Shown: piece by piece, positions 41,046 through 49,270 of the stretch
Layout of the letters: each line of letters begins with the position of its first letter
Position numbering within the stretch: the first letter of the stretch is position 1
Assembly (NCBI GenBank): GCA_023957995.1
Contig: JAMLGK010000016.1
Coordinates: 19,161-83,160, forward strand
DNA length: 64,000 nt
Reading direction: 5' to 3'
Source: Microthrixaceae bacterium
Lineage (GTDB): Bacteria; Actinomycetota; Acidimicrobiia; Acidimicrobiales; Microtrichaceae
The notes under the pieces: generated by a model
Told to the model about the DNA's origin: nothing
Databases searched by the model: none
What the model saw: only the letters and a program-made list of their open reading frames with translations
Translations under genes and position numbers: made by a program

Positions 41046-42200
41046 GTGATCATCGTCGGGGCACGCGCCGCGGGTGCTTCGACGGCGATGCTGTTGGCCC
41101 GCGGTGGCCTGAGGGTGCTGGCCGTCGACCGCAGCGCCTACGGCAGCGACACCCTCTCGACCCATTCCCTGTCGAAGTCCGGTGTGCTCCTGCTGAGCCG
41201 CTGGGGAGTGCTCGACCGCGTGAAGGCGGCCGGCACTCCGGTGACCAGGACCGTCGAGTTCCGCTACGGGGGCGATCCGGTCCGCATCGACGTGTCCGGC
41301 GAGGGCGACGTCGACGGCCTCTACTCGCCACGACGAACCGTGCTCGACGTCGAACTGGTGGACGAAGCCCGCCGGAGCGGAGCGGAGATCTGCCACGGCG
41401 TGTCCGTCGCGGGGCTCTCGTTCGACCCCACGGGCAGGGTGAACGGCGTGGAGCTGAACCTCGGAACCTCGACGCGGCGTATCGGCGCACGGTTCGTCCT
41501 GGGAGCCGATGGTGGCCGCTCGCGTGTGGCAGCGGCGGTCGGAGCCAGGACCATCGTCGAGGATCCGTCCTGCTCGGCGTTCATCTTCAGCTACCGCACC
41601 GGCCTGGCCGACGACCTGATTCAGAACGACTACGAGGTGCGCGGCCGGGCGTTCGGTGTGATCCCCACCAACGACGGCCTCGCCTGCGTCTGGGTGGCCA
41701 TGTCCCCCCAACGGTTCCGCACCGAAGCACGCGGCAACCTCGAGGGGGCTTTCGCGGCCGAGGTCGACTCGTCGGAGAAGATGACCGAGTTGCTCCGCGG
41801 CACAGAGAGGGTCGGAGGATTCCGGGGGGCACCCGGCCACCCGGGATTCCTCCGGCAGGCACACGGTCCGGGATGGGCACTCGTGGGTGATGCCGGCTAC
41901 TACAAGGACCCCGTGAGTGCCCACGGCATCACCGATGCCTTCGTCGGTGCCGAGCTGTTGAGCTCCTCCCTGATCGATGTGATCAACGACGGCGCACCGG
42001 AACAGGAAGCCCTGGCTCGGTTCCAGATGCACCGTGACGCACTGGCGGCGACATTGATGCCGCCGGTGGCGGCGCTCGCACGCCTGGATCTGGACGGACC
42101 CGCCTCGGCGATGGCATTCCGCCAGTTGAACGAAGCCCTCAAGTCGGAATGGCAGCTGTTGCACTCAGACGCGGTGGCGCAACCGGCTGCGGTCTGCTGA
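41046..42200 (+). CDS. FAD-dependent monooxygenase (PHBH-fold), 5' end out of frame with its ATG
   Basis: A 384-residue flavoprotein as drawn from the only in-frame start, GTG 41046. The FAD fold begins IIVGARAAGASTAMLLARGGLRVLAVDR, followed by RFVLGADGGRSRVA and the ALVGDAGYYKDPVSAHGITDAF loop, as in PHBH-type hydroxylases and geranylgeranyl-reductase relatives. No ribosome site precedes the GTG, and it cuts into the first beta strand. A well-placed ATG with GGAG lies at 40883 but is out of frame because of the repeat tract. So the gene is either off in this copy or expressed only after repeat loss or slippage. Confidence 0.85.
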   Translation: MIIVGARAAGASTAMLLARGGLRVLAVDRSAYGSDTLSTHSLSKSGVLLLSRWGVLDRVKAAGTPVTRTVEFRYGGDPVRIDVSGEGDVDGLYSPRRTVLDVELVDEARRSGAEICHGVSVAGLSFDPTGRVNGVELNLGTSTRRIGARFVLGADGGRSRVAAAVGARTIVEDPSCSAFIFSYRTGLADDLIQNDYEVRGRAFGVIPTNDGLACVWVAMSPQRFRTEARGNLEGAFAAEVDSSEKMTELLRGTERVGGFRGAPGHPGFLRQAHGPGWALVGDAGYYKDPVSAHGITDAFVGAELLSSSLIDVINDGAPEQEALARFQMHRDALAATLMPPVAALARLDLDGPASAMAFRQLNEALKSEWQLLHSDAVAQPAAVC

Positions 42201-42284
42201 TCCGGGGTCGCCGGTCAGACGCCGAGAGCCAGTCGGCCGGTGAAGCCGGTCGGGCACCGAAGGCAGCCGGACGCCCGAGGACGG

Positions 42285-45200
42285 TCAGTCACTCCGGTCG
42301 GCGATGGCGAGCCGCTCGAGCCGGGCCAGCCCGGCCGAGCCGGCTTCGCGCGCCACCACGTCGAGGATCGCGTTGGCCTCCGAGTCGCGGCCCCGGGCCC
42401 TCAGCACGCGCGACATCCACAACCGGCTCTCGTTGCACCACAGCACCGATCCCCCGGCTGCATCGGCCTCCAGGGCGACGCTGAGGAGCTGCTCGGCTGC
42501 ATCGAGGTCGCCGATCACCAGCGACAACATGCCGAGGTAGCGCTCGGCTCGCCCGAAGCAGAGCAACCCCGACCCTGTCGTGACGTTCGTTCCGGTCTGT
42601 CGCTCGAACCTGCTGCGCAGATCCTTGCAGGCCTCCACATCGCCCAGCTGCACCATGGCCTCGATCAGCAGCACCATCACCGTGCTCCACATGGCGTCGA
42701 GGGGCAGCTCGAAGTGGTTGTGCCTCACCGCTGCGAGCACGTCCGCCGCTTCGCTCCGATCGCCGGTCTCGACCAGGAGGAGCGCCAACCCGGGAGCCCA
42801 GATGGCGTCGTCGGCTGCGGTGGACAACACGTGGCGTACCAAGGGCGCCATCGTCGAGAGACGATCCTGCTCGCGACGGATCAGGAACATGCGCAACCCA
42901 TAGGTACCGCCGCCGTCCTCCTCGGGCAGCTGGTCGGCGAGTTCGAGACAGTGTTCGGCGAGTTCCTCGCTGGCATCCAGGTCACCCCTGTAGAAGGCCT
43001 CCATGGCCTCCTGGTTGGCCCGGATGAACTCCCAGAACCGCGAGTGCGAACGCTCCTGGAGATCCGCCATCGTGTGGACGAGTTGGCGCCGCTGTTCGAA
43101 ACGCCCGGTCAGGGTCGCGTAGAGGATCCGGTCATGGATCGCGTGCAGCGCCACGTCGCCATCGTCGATGAGCGGTTCGAGCTCGGCCAGGCGCTCCAGC
43201 ATGGATTCGAGGCCGTCGACCCCCTCGTAGAACATGACCTGTCCGAGATAGACGCTGAGCACCGCAGCTTCGACATCGGGGGAGCCGAGTTCAGCCGCCA
43301 GTCGCCGCGCATGTTCGAAGGCATCCCCGACCTCGTCGCGGTGACCCGACATCGCGAGCGCACGCAGCGTTGCGACCGCGAGCCGGGCCCGCAGGTTTGG
43401 CCCGTCCTCCACCACTTCGCCGCGTTCGCCGGCCTCGTCGAGCACGGTTGTCGCCTCGCGCAACAGCTCGAGGGCGGTCGCCCCGGGCAGGCCGGGGCGC
43501 CAGCTTGCGTCCTCATAGCGCAGCGCTGCTTCGACCCGGAGGGCCGCGTCGTCGGTTCCACGGGCCTCGTCGACGGCCAATCCGAACGTCCTCGCCGCGG
43601 TCATGTTCTGGCCACCGCGCGACTCGGCGACGCCTTGTTCGATCGCCAACTGGGCGATCAGCGCCGCGTCGTGCGGATCCGCCAACCCGCGTGCCCGGCG
43701 CGACAGCTCGGCCGCTTCCTCGAACGAGAACTGCTCGAAGGACTCCCGCGCGGCCCGACGAAGCCGATCGATCGCGACAGGCCGGAGATTGGAGTCGATC
43801 GCTGCCGCCTCGGAGGTGTGGAACGCCAGTTCCGGCAGGTGACGCGGATCCTCCCCGAAGAGGTCGGCGATGGCGAGTGCGATCCGGCGGTGCATCCGCG
43901 CCTGGCGAGAGGAGCTCAGCTCGCCGCGGAGGGAGGACCGTACGAGTGCGTGGGTGAATCGGAATCGGTCGGCGCCCACGTCGTCGAGGAGCCGGGCGGC
44001 CACCGCCAGCTCGAGGTCGTCGAGGAGATCCAGCTCGTCCCGCCCGGTCGCGGCAGCCACGACCCTGAGTTCGAACTCGAGGCCGAGCACCGAGACGATC
44101 CGCAGCGTTTCCTGCACCTGTTCGTCGAGGCTCGCCACCCGTCGACGTACCGCACTCTCCATGTCGACCGAACCGTCAGCCTGGTTCACCGCCTGGAGGA
44201 ACAGCGGGTTCCCCGCTGTCTGTCGCATGATCTCGTCGATGTCGAGATCCCTGCCGACCAACTTCACGGCTTCGGCACTGGTCAGTCCGTCGAGACGCAG
44301 CACCGCGTTCTCCTGACGACCGAGACCTGCCGCAATCAGGTCGGAGACACGCGGGTTGAGATCCGGGGCGGTATCCCGGCTGGTGAGCACGAAGGTCACC
44401 GCGGCGTCGTTCTGGCGCCGTTGCAGGTGCGACAGGAGTTGCAGTGTCGAGTCCGCGGCCCAGTGGACGTCATCGATGATCATCGTGACCGGCGCTGTCG
44501 AGCTGAGTTCGCCGAGCCAGTCCGCAACGGCCTCGAACATCCGGTAGCGCCTCGTCTCGCTGTCGATCGCCGACTCGCTGCGTCGATCACCCTCAGAGTT
44601 CTCGGGTGTGTCGCCGGCGGAAGGCAGCAACGGACCGAGACCGCTCGGAGCGCTCGACGCGCCCTCGGCGTGGCCCGATGTCTGGCGTAGAACCTCTATG
44701 AACGGCTGGTACGGCACCCTGAGGTCCTCACCGTTGCGACCGAAACAGACGAGATGGTTGCGATCGCGCGCGAGCCGGGCAACCTCGGCGGCCAGGCGGG
44801 TCTTTCCGATTCCGGGTTCGCCGACGATCCAGATCCATCCGAACGGTTCGTCGTCGGCTGCGGCATCGAGTACCGCGGCACAGCGGTCGAGTTCGTCCGC
44901 GCGGCCGCAGAACAGCTGTCGAGCGTCGACCTGCAGCTCCTCGGGGAGCACCGCAGCTGGTGAGCGGACCTCGGACACCGAACCCGACCTGTCGTCCTCG
45001 CCGATCTCGACCTCGGGGAGGAAGCGGTAGCCACGCCCGTGGACGGTCTTGATCGCCCATTGGGTTGCGCCGCTGTCATCGACCGCTCGACGGGCCTGCT
45101 TGATACGGGTCGTCAGCGCCGACTCGGAGACGAAGCGATCACCCCAGACGTTGTCGAGGAGCTCTTCCTTGGTGACCAGCCGACCCCGCTGCCCGATCAG

Positions 45201-45311
45201 GTAGCAGAGAACCCCGAACACCTGTGGCTCGACCTCGCGCACGCCGTCGGGTCCGACGACCTCCACCGCGTCATCGTCGACGACGAACGAACCGAATCTG
45301 AATCTGGTCAC
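42285..45311 (-). CDS. Winged-helix (OmpR-type) AAA-ATPase regulator with TPR-like C-terminus
   Basis: A 1008-residue one-component regulator. Residues about 1-98 are an OmpR/SARP-type DNA-binding domain (EPQVFGVLCYLIGQRGRLVT, then the recognition text SESALTTRIKQARRAVDD and VHGRGYRFL). Residues about 130-450 are an AAA/STAND ATPase with Walker A GEPGIGKTRLAAE and Walker B VTMIIDDVHWAADS. The remaining 550 residues are helical TPR-like repeats. The architecture is that of large ATP-dependent activators. It lies between the two genes whose promoters share phased TCTCCA repeats. Confidence 0.92.
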   Translation of the reverse strand: MTRFRFGSFVVDDDAVEVVGPDGVREVEPQVFGVLCYLIGQRGRLVTKEELLDNVWGDRFVSESALTTRIKQARRAVDDSGATQWAIKTVHGRGYRFLPEVEIGEDDRSGSVSEVRSPAAVLPEELQVDARQLFCGRADELDRCAAVLDAAADDEPFGWIWIVGEPGIGKTRLAAEVARLARDRNHLVCFGRNGEDLRVPYQPFIEVLRQTSGHAEGASSAPSGLGPLLPSAGDTPENSEGDRRSESAIDSETRRYRMFEAVADWLGELSSTAPVTMIIDDVHWAADSTLQLLSHLQRRQNDAAVTFVLTSRDTAPDLNPRVSDLIAAGLGRQENAVLRLDGLTSAEAVKLVGRDLDIDEIMRQTAGNPLFLQAVNQADGSVDMESAVRRRVASLDEQVQETLRIVSVLGLEFELRVVAAATGRDELDLLDDLELAVAARLLDDVGADRFRFTHALVRSSLRGELSSSRQARMHRRIALAIADLFGEDPRHLPELAFHTSEAAAIDSNLRPVAIDRLRRAARESFEQFSFEEAAELSRRARGLADPHDAALIAQLAIEQGVAESRGGQNMTAARTFGLAVDEARGTDDAALRVEAALRYEDASWRPGLPGATALELLREATTVLDEAGERGEVVEDGPNLRARLAVATLRALAMSGHRDEVGDAFEHARRLAAELGSPDVEAAVLSVYLGQVMFYEGVDGLESMLERLAELEPLIDDGDVALHAIHDRILYATLTGRFEQRRQLVHTMADLQERSHSRFWEFIRANQEAMEAFYRGDLDASEELAEHCLELADQLPEEDGGGTYGLRMFLIRREQDRLSTMAPLVRHVLSTAADDAIWAPGLALLLVETGDRSEAADVLAAVRHNHFELPLDAMWSTVMVLLIEAMVQLGDVEACKDLRSRFERQTGTNVTTGSGLLCFGRAERYLGMLSLVIGDLDAAEQLLSVALEADAAGGSVLWCNESRLWMSRVLRARGRDSEANAILDVVAREAGSAGLARLERLAIADRSD

Positions 45312-45314
45312 GAC

Positions 45315-45554
45315 TCAGCGAGCGAACTCGCTGACCTCGGTGATGGCGTCAGCCGGGATTCCGAGGTCGACAGCGTGCTGGCGCAGGACGTCTATGTCGG
45401 CGCACTCGTAGAGGCAGTAGGTGCGCTTCTTGTCAGCGGACAGGAACGACGTGAGCCACTTGATGTCGTGGTCGAGGTGGTACTGGTCGACCGCGGCCAG
45501 GGTGGCTTCATCGGGGTCGAACTTCTCGGCGAAGTGGCGCTCTACGACGAACAT
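45315..45554 (-). CDS. DUF4242-type small protein
   Basis: A 79-residue protein. FVVERHFAEKFDPDEATLAAVDQYH and WLTSFLSADKKRTYCLYECAD are typical of the DUF4242/SCO4226-like family, a ferredoxin-like fold that binds nickel in one studied Streptomyces member. The ATG at 45554 fits the family start. It is 3 bp before the regulator gene in the minus-strand direction, so the two are co-transcribed. Confidence 0.85.
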   Translation of the reverse strand: MFVVERHFAEKFDPDEATLAAVDQYHLDHDIKWLTSFLSADKKRTYCLYECADIDVLRQHAVDLGIPADAITEVSEFAR

Positions 45555-45631
45555 CGGCACCTGACAACCGTAGTCGTCCCGGAATGCGCTGCACCCGGAG
45601 AACCGACCGGGACCGCCCCGTTGAGCGGCCG

Positions 45632-46492
45632 TCAGCCCTTGCGGGCGACCACGAACTGCTGGTCGTTGCGGAAGCGGTAGATCCCGTTGTCGTCCCTCAG
45701 TGTTGCAATCGCTTCCAGCACCTGCGGCCGGAGTGCATCTGCGCCGACGCACTCGAGGGCCGGCACCGCGGGACCGACGCTGGCCAGCGCCCGCCAGGCT
45801 GTCTCCTGGTCCGGCCATTCGAGGGTTGACACGCGGGAGTCCCGCTCCAGGACCTCGAACCCGACCGCGCCGAGCATGTTCTCGGCCACGCCGGGGCGGG
45901 CGATGGCGTTGGTCCGCCTCATCCCGTCGACGTGCGATGCCGGGGAGTTCGCGGCGAATGCCTTGAAACAGGGTCTGAGGTCGAGGTGCCCATCACCCCA
46001 GAAGCTGATCGCGATCGACCCACCGGGTCGCAGCACGCGATGGGCCTCGGCGAGTGCCTGTTCGCAGCCACCCCAGATTCCGTTGATCGAGGTGACGGCA
46101 TCGAAGGACTCATCGGGCCATGGGAGCGAGAACATGTCCCCCACCCGAAGGTCGGCGTCCGGTGTCCTCGCTCGGGCGATGTCGATGAGTGGGCCAGCGG
46201 CATCGATACCGGCTGCCCGGGCTCCGGAGGAATCTGCCTGGCGGACAGCCAGGCCCGACCCACAGGCGATGTCGAGCAGCGACGTGCCCGGCCCGATGCC
46301 CAGGTGTGCGAAGGCCGCCAGGATCACGTCGGAGGCGTAGTGCTCGAAGAGGCACGCCCAATCGCGCGCCCTGCGCCCCCAGGCATCCCCAGCCTCGTGC
46401 CACTGGTGGCCCTGCGGGGTCTCGCGGGCCGGATGAGCCTCGATCGCGGTGCTCGGGGGGTTCAACGTGTTCGTCTGCTGGTTCGTGTCCAT
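45632..46492 (-). CDS. Class I SAM-dependent methyltransferase
   Basis: A 286-residue methyltransferase. Motif I is LLDIACGSGLAVRQA, the acidic loop follows in AAGIDAAGPLIDIARAR, and motif II/III is FDAVTSINGIWGGCEQALAEAHRVLRPGG. The N-terminal 40 residues are variable. It heads the operon with the DUF4242 and regulator genes, and shares its 5' region with the divergent osmC gene. Substrate unknown. Confidence 0.9.
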   Translation of the reverse strand: MDTNQQTNTLNPPSTAIEAHPARETPQGHQWHEAGDAWGRRARDWACLFEHYASDVILAAFAHLGIGPGTSLLDIACGSGLAVRQADSSGARAAGIDAAGPLIDIARARTPDADLRVGDMFSLPWPDESFDAVTSINGIWGGCEQALAEAHRVLRPGGSIAISFWGDGHLDLRPCFKAFAANSPASHVDGMRRTNAIARPGVAENMLGAVGFEVLERDSRVSTLEWPDQETAWRALASVGPAVPALECVGADALRPQVLEAIATLRDDNGIYRFRNDQQFVVARKG

Positions 46493-46524
46493 GGATCACA
46501 TCGTCCCCATTCGCGGGTCCGGAG

Positions 46525-46608
46525 CCTTGGAGGAACCCTGGATATTGATCTCCACAACTCCTCCATCGGGTCTCCAAGCTTGCGGCCCCGGTCCTCGGTC
46601 AAGGTGGG
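46525..46608 (+). promoter_or_regulatory. Shared promoter module B: CCTTGGAGG, three phased TCTCCA repeats, TCAAGGTGGG
   Basis: CCTTGGAGG at 46525 with CTGGA 4 bp on; TCTCCA at 46549, CCTCCA at 46560 and TCTCCA at 46571, each start 11 bp from the last; TCAAGGTGGG at 46599. The last repeat is 89 bp before the osmC ATG, against 90 bp in module A. The site also lies in front of the divergent methyltransferase operon. Confidence 0.6.
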
Positions 46609-46659
46609 ACTCGTCAACAACGAACCCGCCCAGCGGGCCCCAAACACAGGAGAACAACA

Positions 46660-47229
46660 ATGAGCATCACCGAAGCCACCACCACCTCAGTAGACAACGG
46701 CGTGAACGTCGAGGCCCTTCTCGGAGCCCGGGAAGCCCTCACCGCAGCGCCCCCGGCGGCACGGTTCACCTTCTCGGCCACCAACGAGTGGGTCAACGGC
46801 ACCCACAGCCGCACGACGGTCGAGAAGTTCTTCGGACTCGGTGAGGAGCAGTCCCACCGCCGGCCCTACACGGTCGACACCGACCATCCGGAGATCTTCG
46901 CCGCCGAGGACAACGGCCCGACCCCACCGGAGATCGTGCTCATCGGGCTCGCCGGCTGTCTCACCGCCGGTGTGGCATCGGTCGCCCAGAACCGCGGAAT
47001 CCAGCTGCACTCGGTCAGGGCGACCGTCGTCGGCAGCACCGATCTTGCCGGCATCCTCGGCATCGACCCCGATGTCCGCAACGGCTACAGCAGCATCAGG
47101 GTCAGCTACCAGATCGACGCCGATGCGTCCCGGGAGGAACTCCAGGCCGTCGTCGCCCAATCACAGAAGCGTTCGGCCGTGTTCGACATCGTCACGAACC
47201 CGACCACGGTCGTGGTCGAGGTCGTCTGA
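46660..47229 (+). CDS. OsmC/Ohr-family protein, single-cysteine type
   Basis: A 189-residue protein of the peroxiredoxin-like OsmC fold. GPTPPEIVLIGLAGCLTAGVASVAQNRGI holds the first conserved Cys. The second active-site Cys region, usually C-P-V, reads KRSAVFD, so the resolving Cys is missing. This makes a normal Ohr disulfide cycle unlikely without an external thiol. An AGGAG site is 6 bp upstream of the ATG. The gene is under promoter module B. Confidence 0.88.
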   Translation: MSITEATTTSVDNGVNVEALLGAREALTAAPPAARFTFSATNEWVNGTHSRTTVEKFFGLGEEQSHRRPYTVDTDHPEIFAAEDNGPTPPEIVLIGLAGCLTAGVASVAQNRGIQLHSVRATVVGSTDLAGILGIDPDVRNGYSSIRVSYQIDADASREELQAVVAQSQKRSAVFDIVTNPTTVVVEVV

Positions 47230-47258
47230 GGGTTCGGCAGAGCGAAGGAGTGGGTCCC

Positions 47259-48509
47259 ATGGATGCAGCACGCACGACCGATGTGGTCGTGATCGGAGGA
47301 GGCCAGGCAGGTCTGGCGATGAGTCACTCGCTGACCGATCGGTCGATCGACCACGTCGTGCTGGAACGTGCCGAGGTCGCCAATTCGTGGACGACCGAAC
47401 GTTGGGACTCACTCCGCACGCTCACGCCGAACTGGATGAGCCGGCTCCCCGGGTTCTCCTACGACGGAGACGACCCGAACGGGTACATGACCGCCGGGGA
47501 GGTCGCCGCATACCTCGAGTCCTACCGACGATCGTTCGGGGCTCCCGTTCGGACCGGGGTGGAGGTGCAACGGATCCGAACCCTCGATCGAAGCCATGTC
47601 GTCGAGACATCTGAAGGTCCGTGGTTCGCCAGGTCCGTGGTGATGGCAACGGGCGCCTGCAGTCAGCCCCGCGTCCCAGCCATCGCGGCCGACCTGCCCG
47701 GAAACATCCAGCAGCTGACTCCGACCGCCTACCGCAACCCGGCTCAGGTCGCCCCCGGCGCAGTTCTGGTCGTCGGCGCCTCGGCTTCGGGCCTGCAGAT
47801 CGCCGATGAGCTCAGTCGGTCCGGCCGGGAGGTGACCCTCGCGGTCGGTGACCACGTCCGGCTGCCCCGCACCTACAGGGGCATGGACATCCACTGGTGG
47901 ATGCAAACGACGGGTCTGCTCGACGAGCGGTTCGACGAGGTGGAGGACCTGGCCCGGGCGCGCCGACTCCCGTCCCTCCAGTTGGTCGGTTCACCCGAAC
48001 AGCGGGATCTGGACCTGAACACCGCCGCAGCAAACGGAGTGAACCCCGTCGGCAGGCTCGCCGGGATTCGTGCGGGTCGAGCACAGTTCTCCGGATCGTT
48101 CGCCAACATGTGCACCTCGGCCGATCTGAAGCAGAACCGTCTGCTCGACGAAATCGATGAGTACGCGGCTTCCCACGGTCTCGACGCGGAGATAGGGCCC
48201 ACCTGGCGACCGGCACCCACGTCCGTCGGCCGCCCGGCGCTCGAACTGGACCTGCGTTCGGTGGGTTCGGTCGTGTGGGCGACAGGATTCCGCCCCACCT
48301 ACCCCTGGTTGGACGAATCGCTCGTCGACGGGCGCGGGCAACTGGTGCACGACGGCGGCGTCCTGGCAGTACCGGGCCTCTACGTGCTCGGACTACCGTT
48401 CATGAGGCGTCGCAAGTCGAGTTTCATCGACGGCGTCGGACCTGATGCCGAGGAGCTCGCAGCGCACCTGGTGGGTCATCTCGAACGATCTGTAGCAGGT
48501 GCAGCGTGA
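47259..48509 (+). CDS. Flavin-containing monooxygenase-type NAD(P)/FAD oxidoreductase
   Basis: A 416-residue flavoprotein. The FAD fold is VVVIGGGQAGLAMSHSL and the NAD(P) fold is VLVVGASASGLQIADELSRSGREVTLA. SVVWATGFRPTYPWL and LYVLGLPFMRRRKSSFIDGVG match the FMO/CzcO group, whose members oxidise organic or metal-related substrates. The ATG at 47259 has AAGGAG 9 bp upstream. It overlaps the thioesterase-like gene by 4 bp. Confidence 0.9.
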   Translation: MDAARTTDVVVIGGGQAGLAMSHSLTDRSIDHVVLERAEVANSWTTERWDSLRTLTPNWMSRLPGFSYDGDDPNGYMTAGEVAAYLESYRRSFGAPVRTGVEVQRIRTLDRSHVVETSEGPWFARSVVMATGACSQPRVPAIAADLPGNIQQLTPTAYRNPAQVAPGAVLVVGASASGLQIADELSRSGREVTLAVGDHVRLPRTYRGMDIHWWMQTTGLLDERFDEVEDLARARRLPSLQLVGSPEQRDLDLNTAAANGVNPVGRLAGIRAGRAQFSGSFANMCTSADLKQNRLLDEIDEYAASHGLDAEIGPTWRPAPTSVGRPALELDLRSVGSVVWATGFRPTYPWLDESLVDGRGQLVHDGGVLAVPGLYVLGLPFMRRRKSSFIDGVGPDAEELAAHLVGHLERSVAGAA

Positions 48510-49219
48510 TCACCATCGAACCCGTCTACAACGGACCGCCACACTCCGCCCACGGTGGGGTTGCGGCGGGTTTGATGGCCGGGTTCGTGGAGAGCCGCGC
48601 CGCGTCGGTCAGGTTCCACTCCCCACCGCCGCTGGGAGAACCGATGGAGGGTGTCCACCAGCAGGACGGATCGACCGATGTGTTCGCGCGAACCGATCGG
48701 GTGGCCACGGTTAGGTCACTCCCCTCGGTCGAGGTGGAGCCCTTCGACCCGCTCGATCCTGCAGGGGTCGCACTGGCCGAATCGGACTGGCTTGCGGAGT
48801 TCCGCGACTCACATCCCTTCCCGCGCTGTTTCGGCTGCGGGACCGAGCGTCCCGACGATGGCCTCGGTCTGACCGCCGGCCTGGTTGCCGGGACCGACGT
48901 TCACGCGACCTTCTGGACTCCTGCGGGGAGCGCAGACGTGCCGGCCTGGTTGGTCTGGGCAGCCATCGACTGTCCCTCGGGGGCCCCTGCGTTGGCCGCG
49001 GTGCCCCGGGGAACCGCAGTGGTCACCGGTGAATTGGCCGTGGACATCCGGGGCGCGCTGCGCGGTGGTGAGCGATACCAGATCGTGAGCCGGTGCACCG
49101 AGATGTCCGGGCGCAAGATCCGGACCCAGGCGGCAATCCTCGACAGGGACGGAACCAATCTCGCCGTTGCTGCATCGACATGGATCGCGATCGCGCCCGC
49201 TGACTCCGAGATGCCCTGA
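48506..49219 (+). CDS. Hotdog-fold thioesterase-like protein
   Basis: A 237-residue protein starting with GTG inside the previous stop. SAHGGVAAGLMAGFVES at the N-terminus and FPRCFGCGTERPDDGLGL in the centre match actinobacterial double-hotdog proteins of the acyl-CoA thioesterase group. The catalytic residues are not clear. It ends the plus-strand run that begins with osmC. Confidence 0.75.
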   Translation: MITIEPVYNGPPHSAHGGVAAGLMAGFVESRAASVRFHSPPPLGEPMEGVHQQDGSTDVFARTDRVATVRSLPSVEVEPFDPLDPAGVALAESDWLAEFRDSHPFPRCFGCGTERPDDGLGLTAGLVAGTDVHATFWTPAGSADVPAWLVWAAIDCPSGAPALAAVPRGTAVVTGELAVDIRGALRGGERYQIVSRCTEMSGRKIRTQAAILDRDGTNLAVAASTWIAIAPADSEMP

Positions 49220-49270
49220 GCGTTCCACCTGAGAGGGATCTGGAATCGACCCCGGCGACGGCCACTAGAA

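Noticed and set aside
40001..41890. 629-residue plus-strand frame across the PIG-L and monooxygenase region
   Set aside because: The first part is antisense to PIG-L and the last part is the wrong frame of the monooxygenase. Only the segment from the ATG at 40883 through the repeats is meaningful.
40926..42164. 412-residue minus-strand frame ending in Cys-Trp-Thr-Ala-Arg repeats
   Set aside because: The repeats are only the reverse reading of the 18-bp minisatellite; the remainder is antisense to the flavoprotein.
43370..43957. Arg/Pro-rich plus-strand frame opposite the large regulator
   Set aside because: Antisense shadow of the TPR region with unlikely composition.
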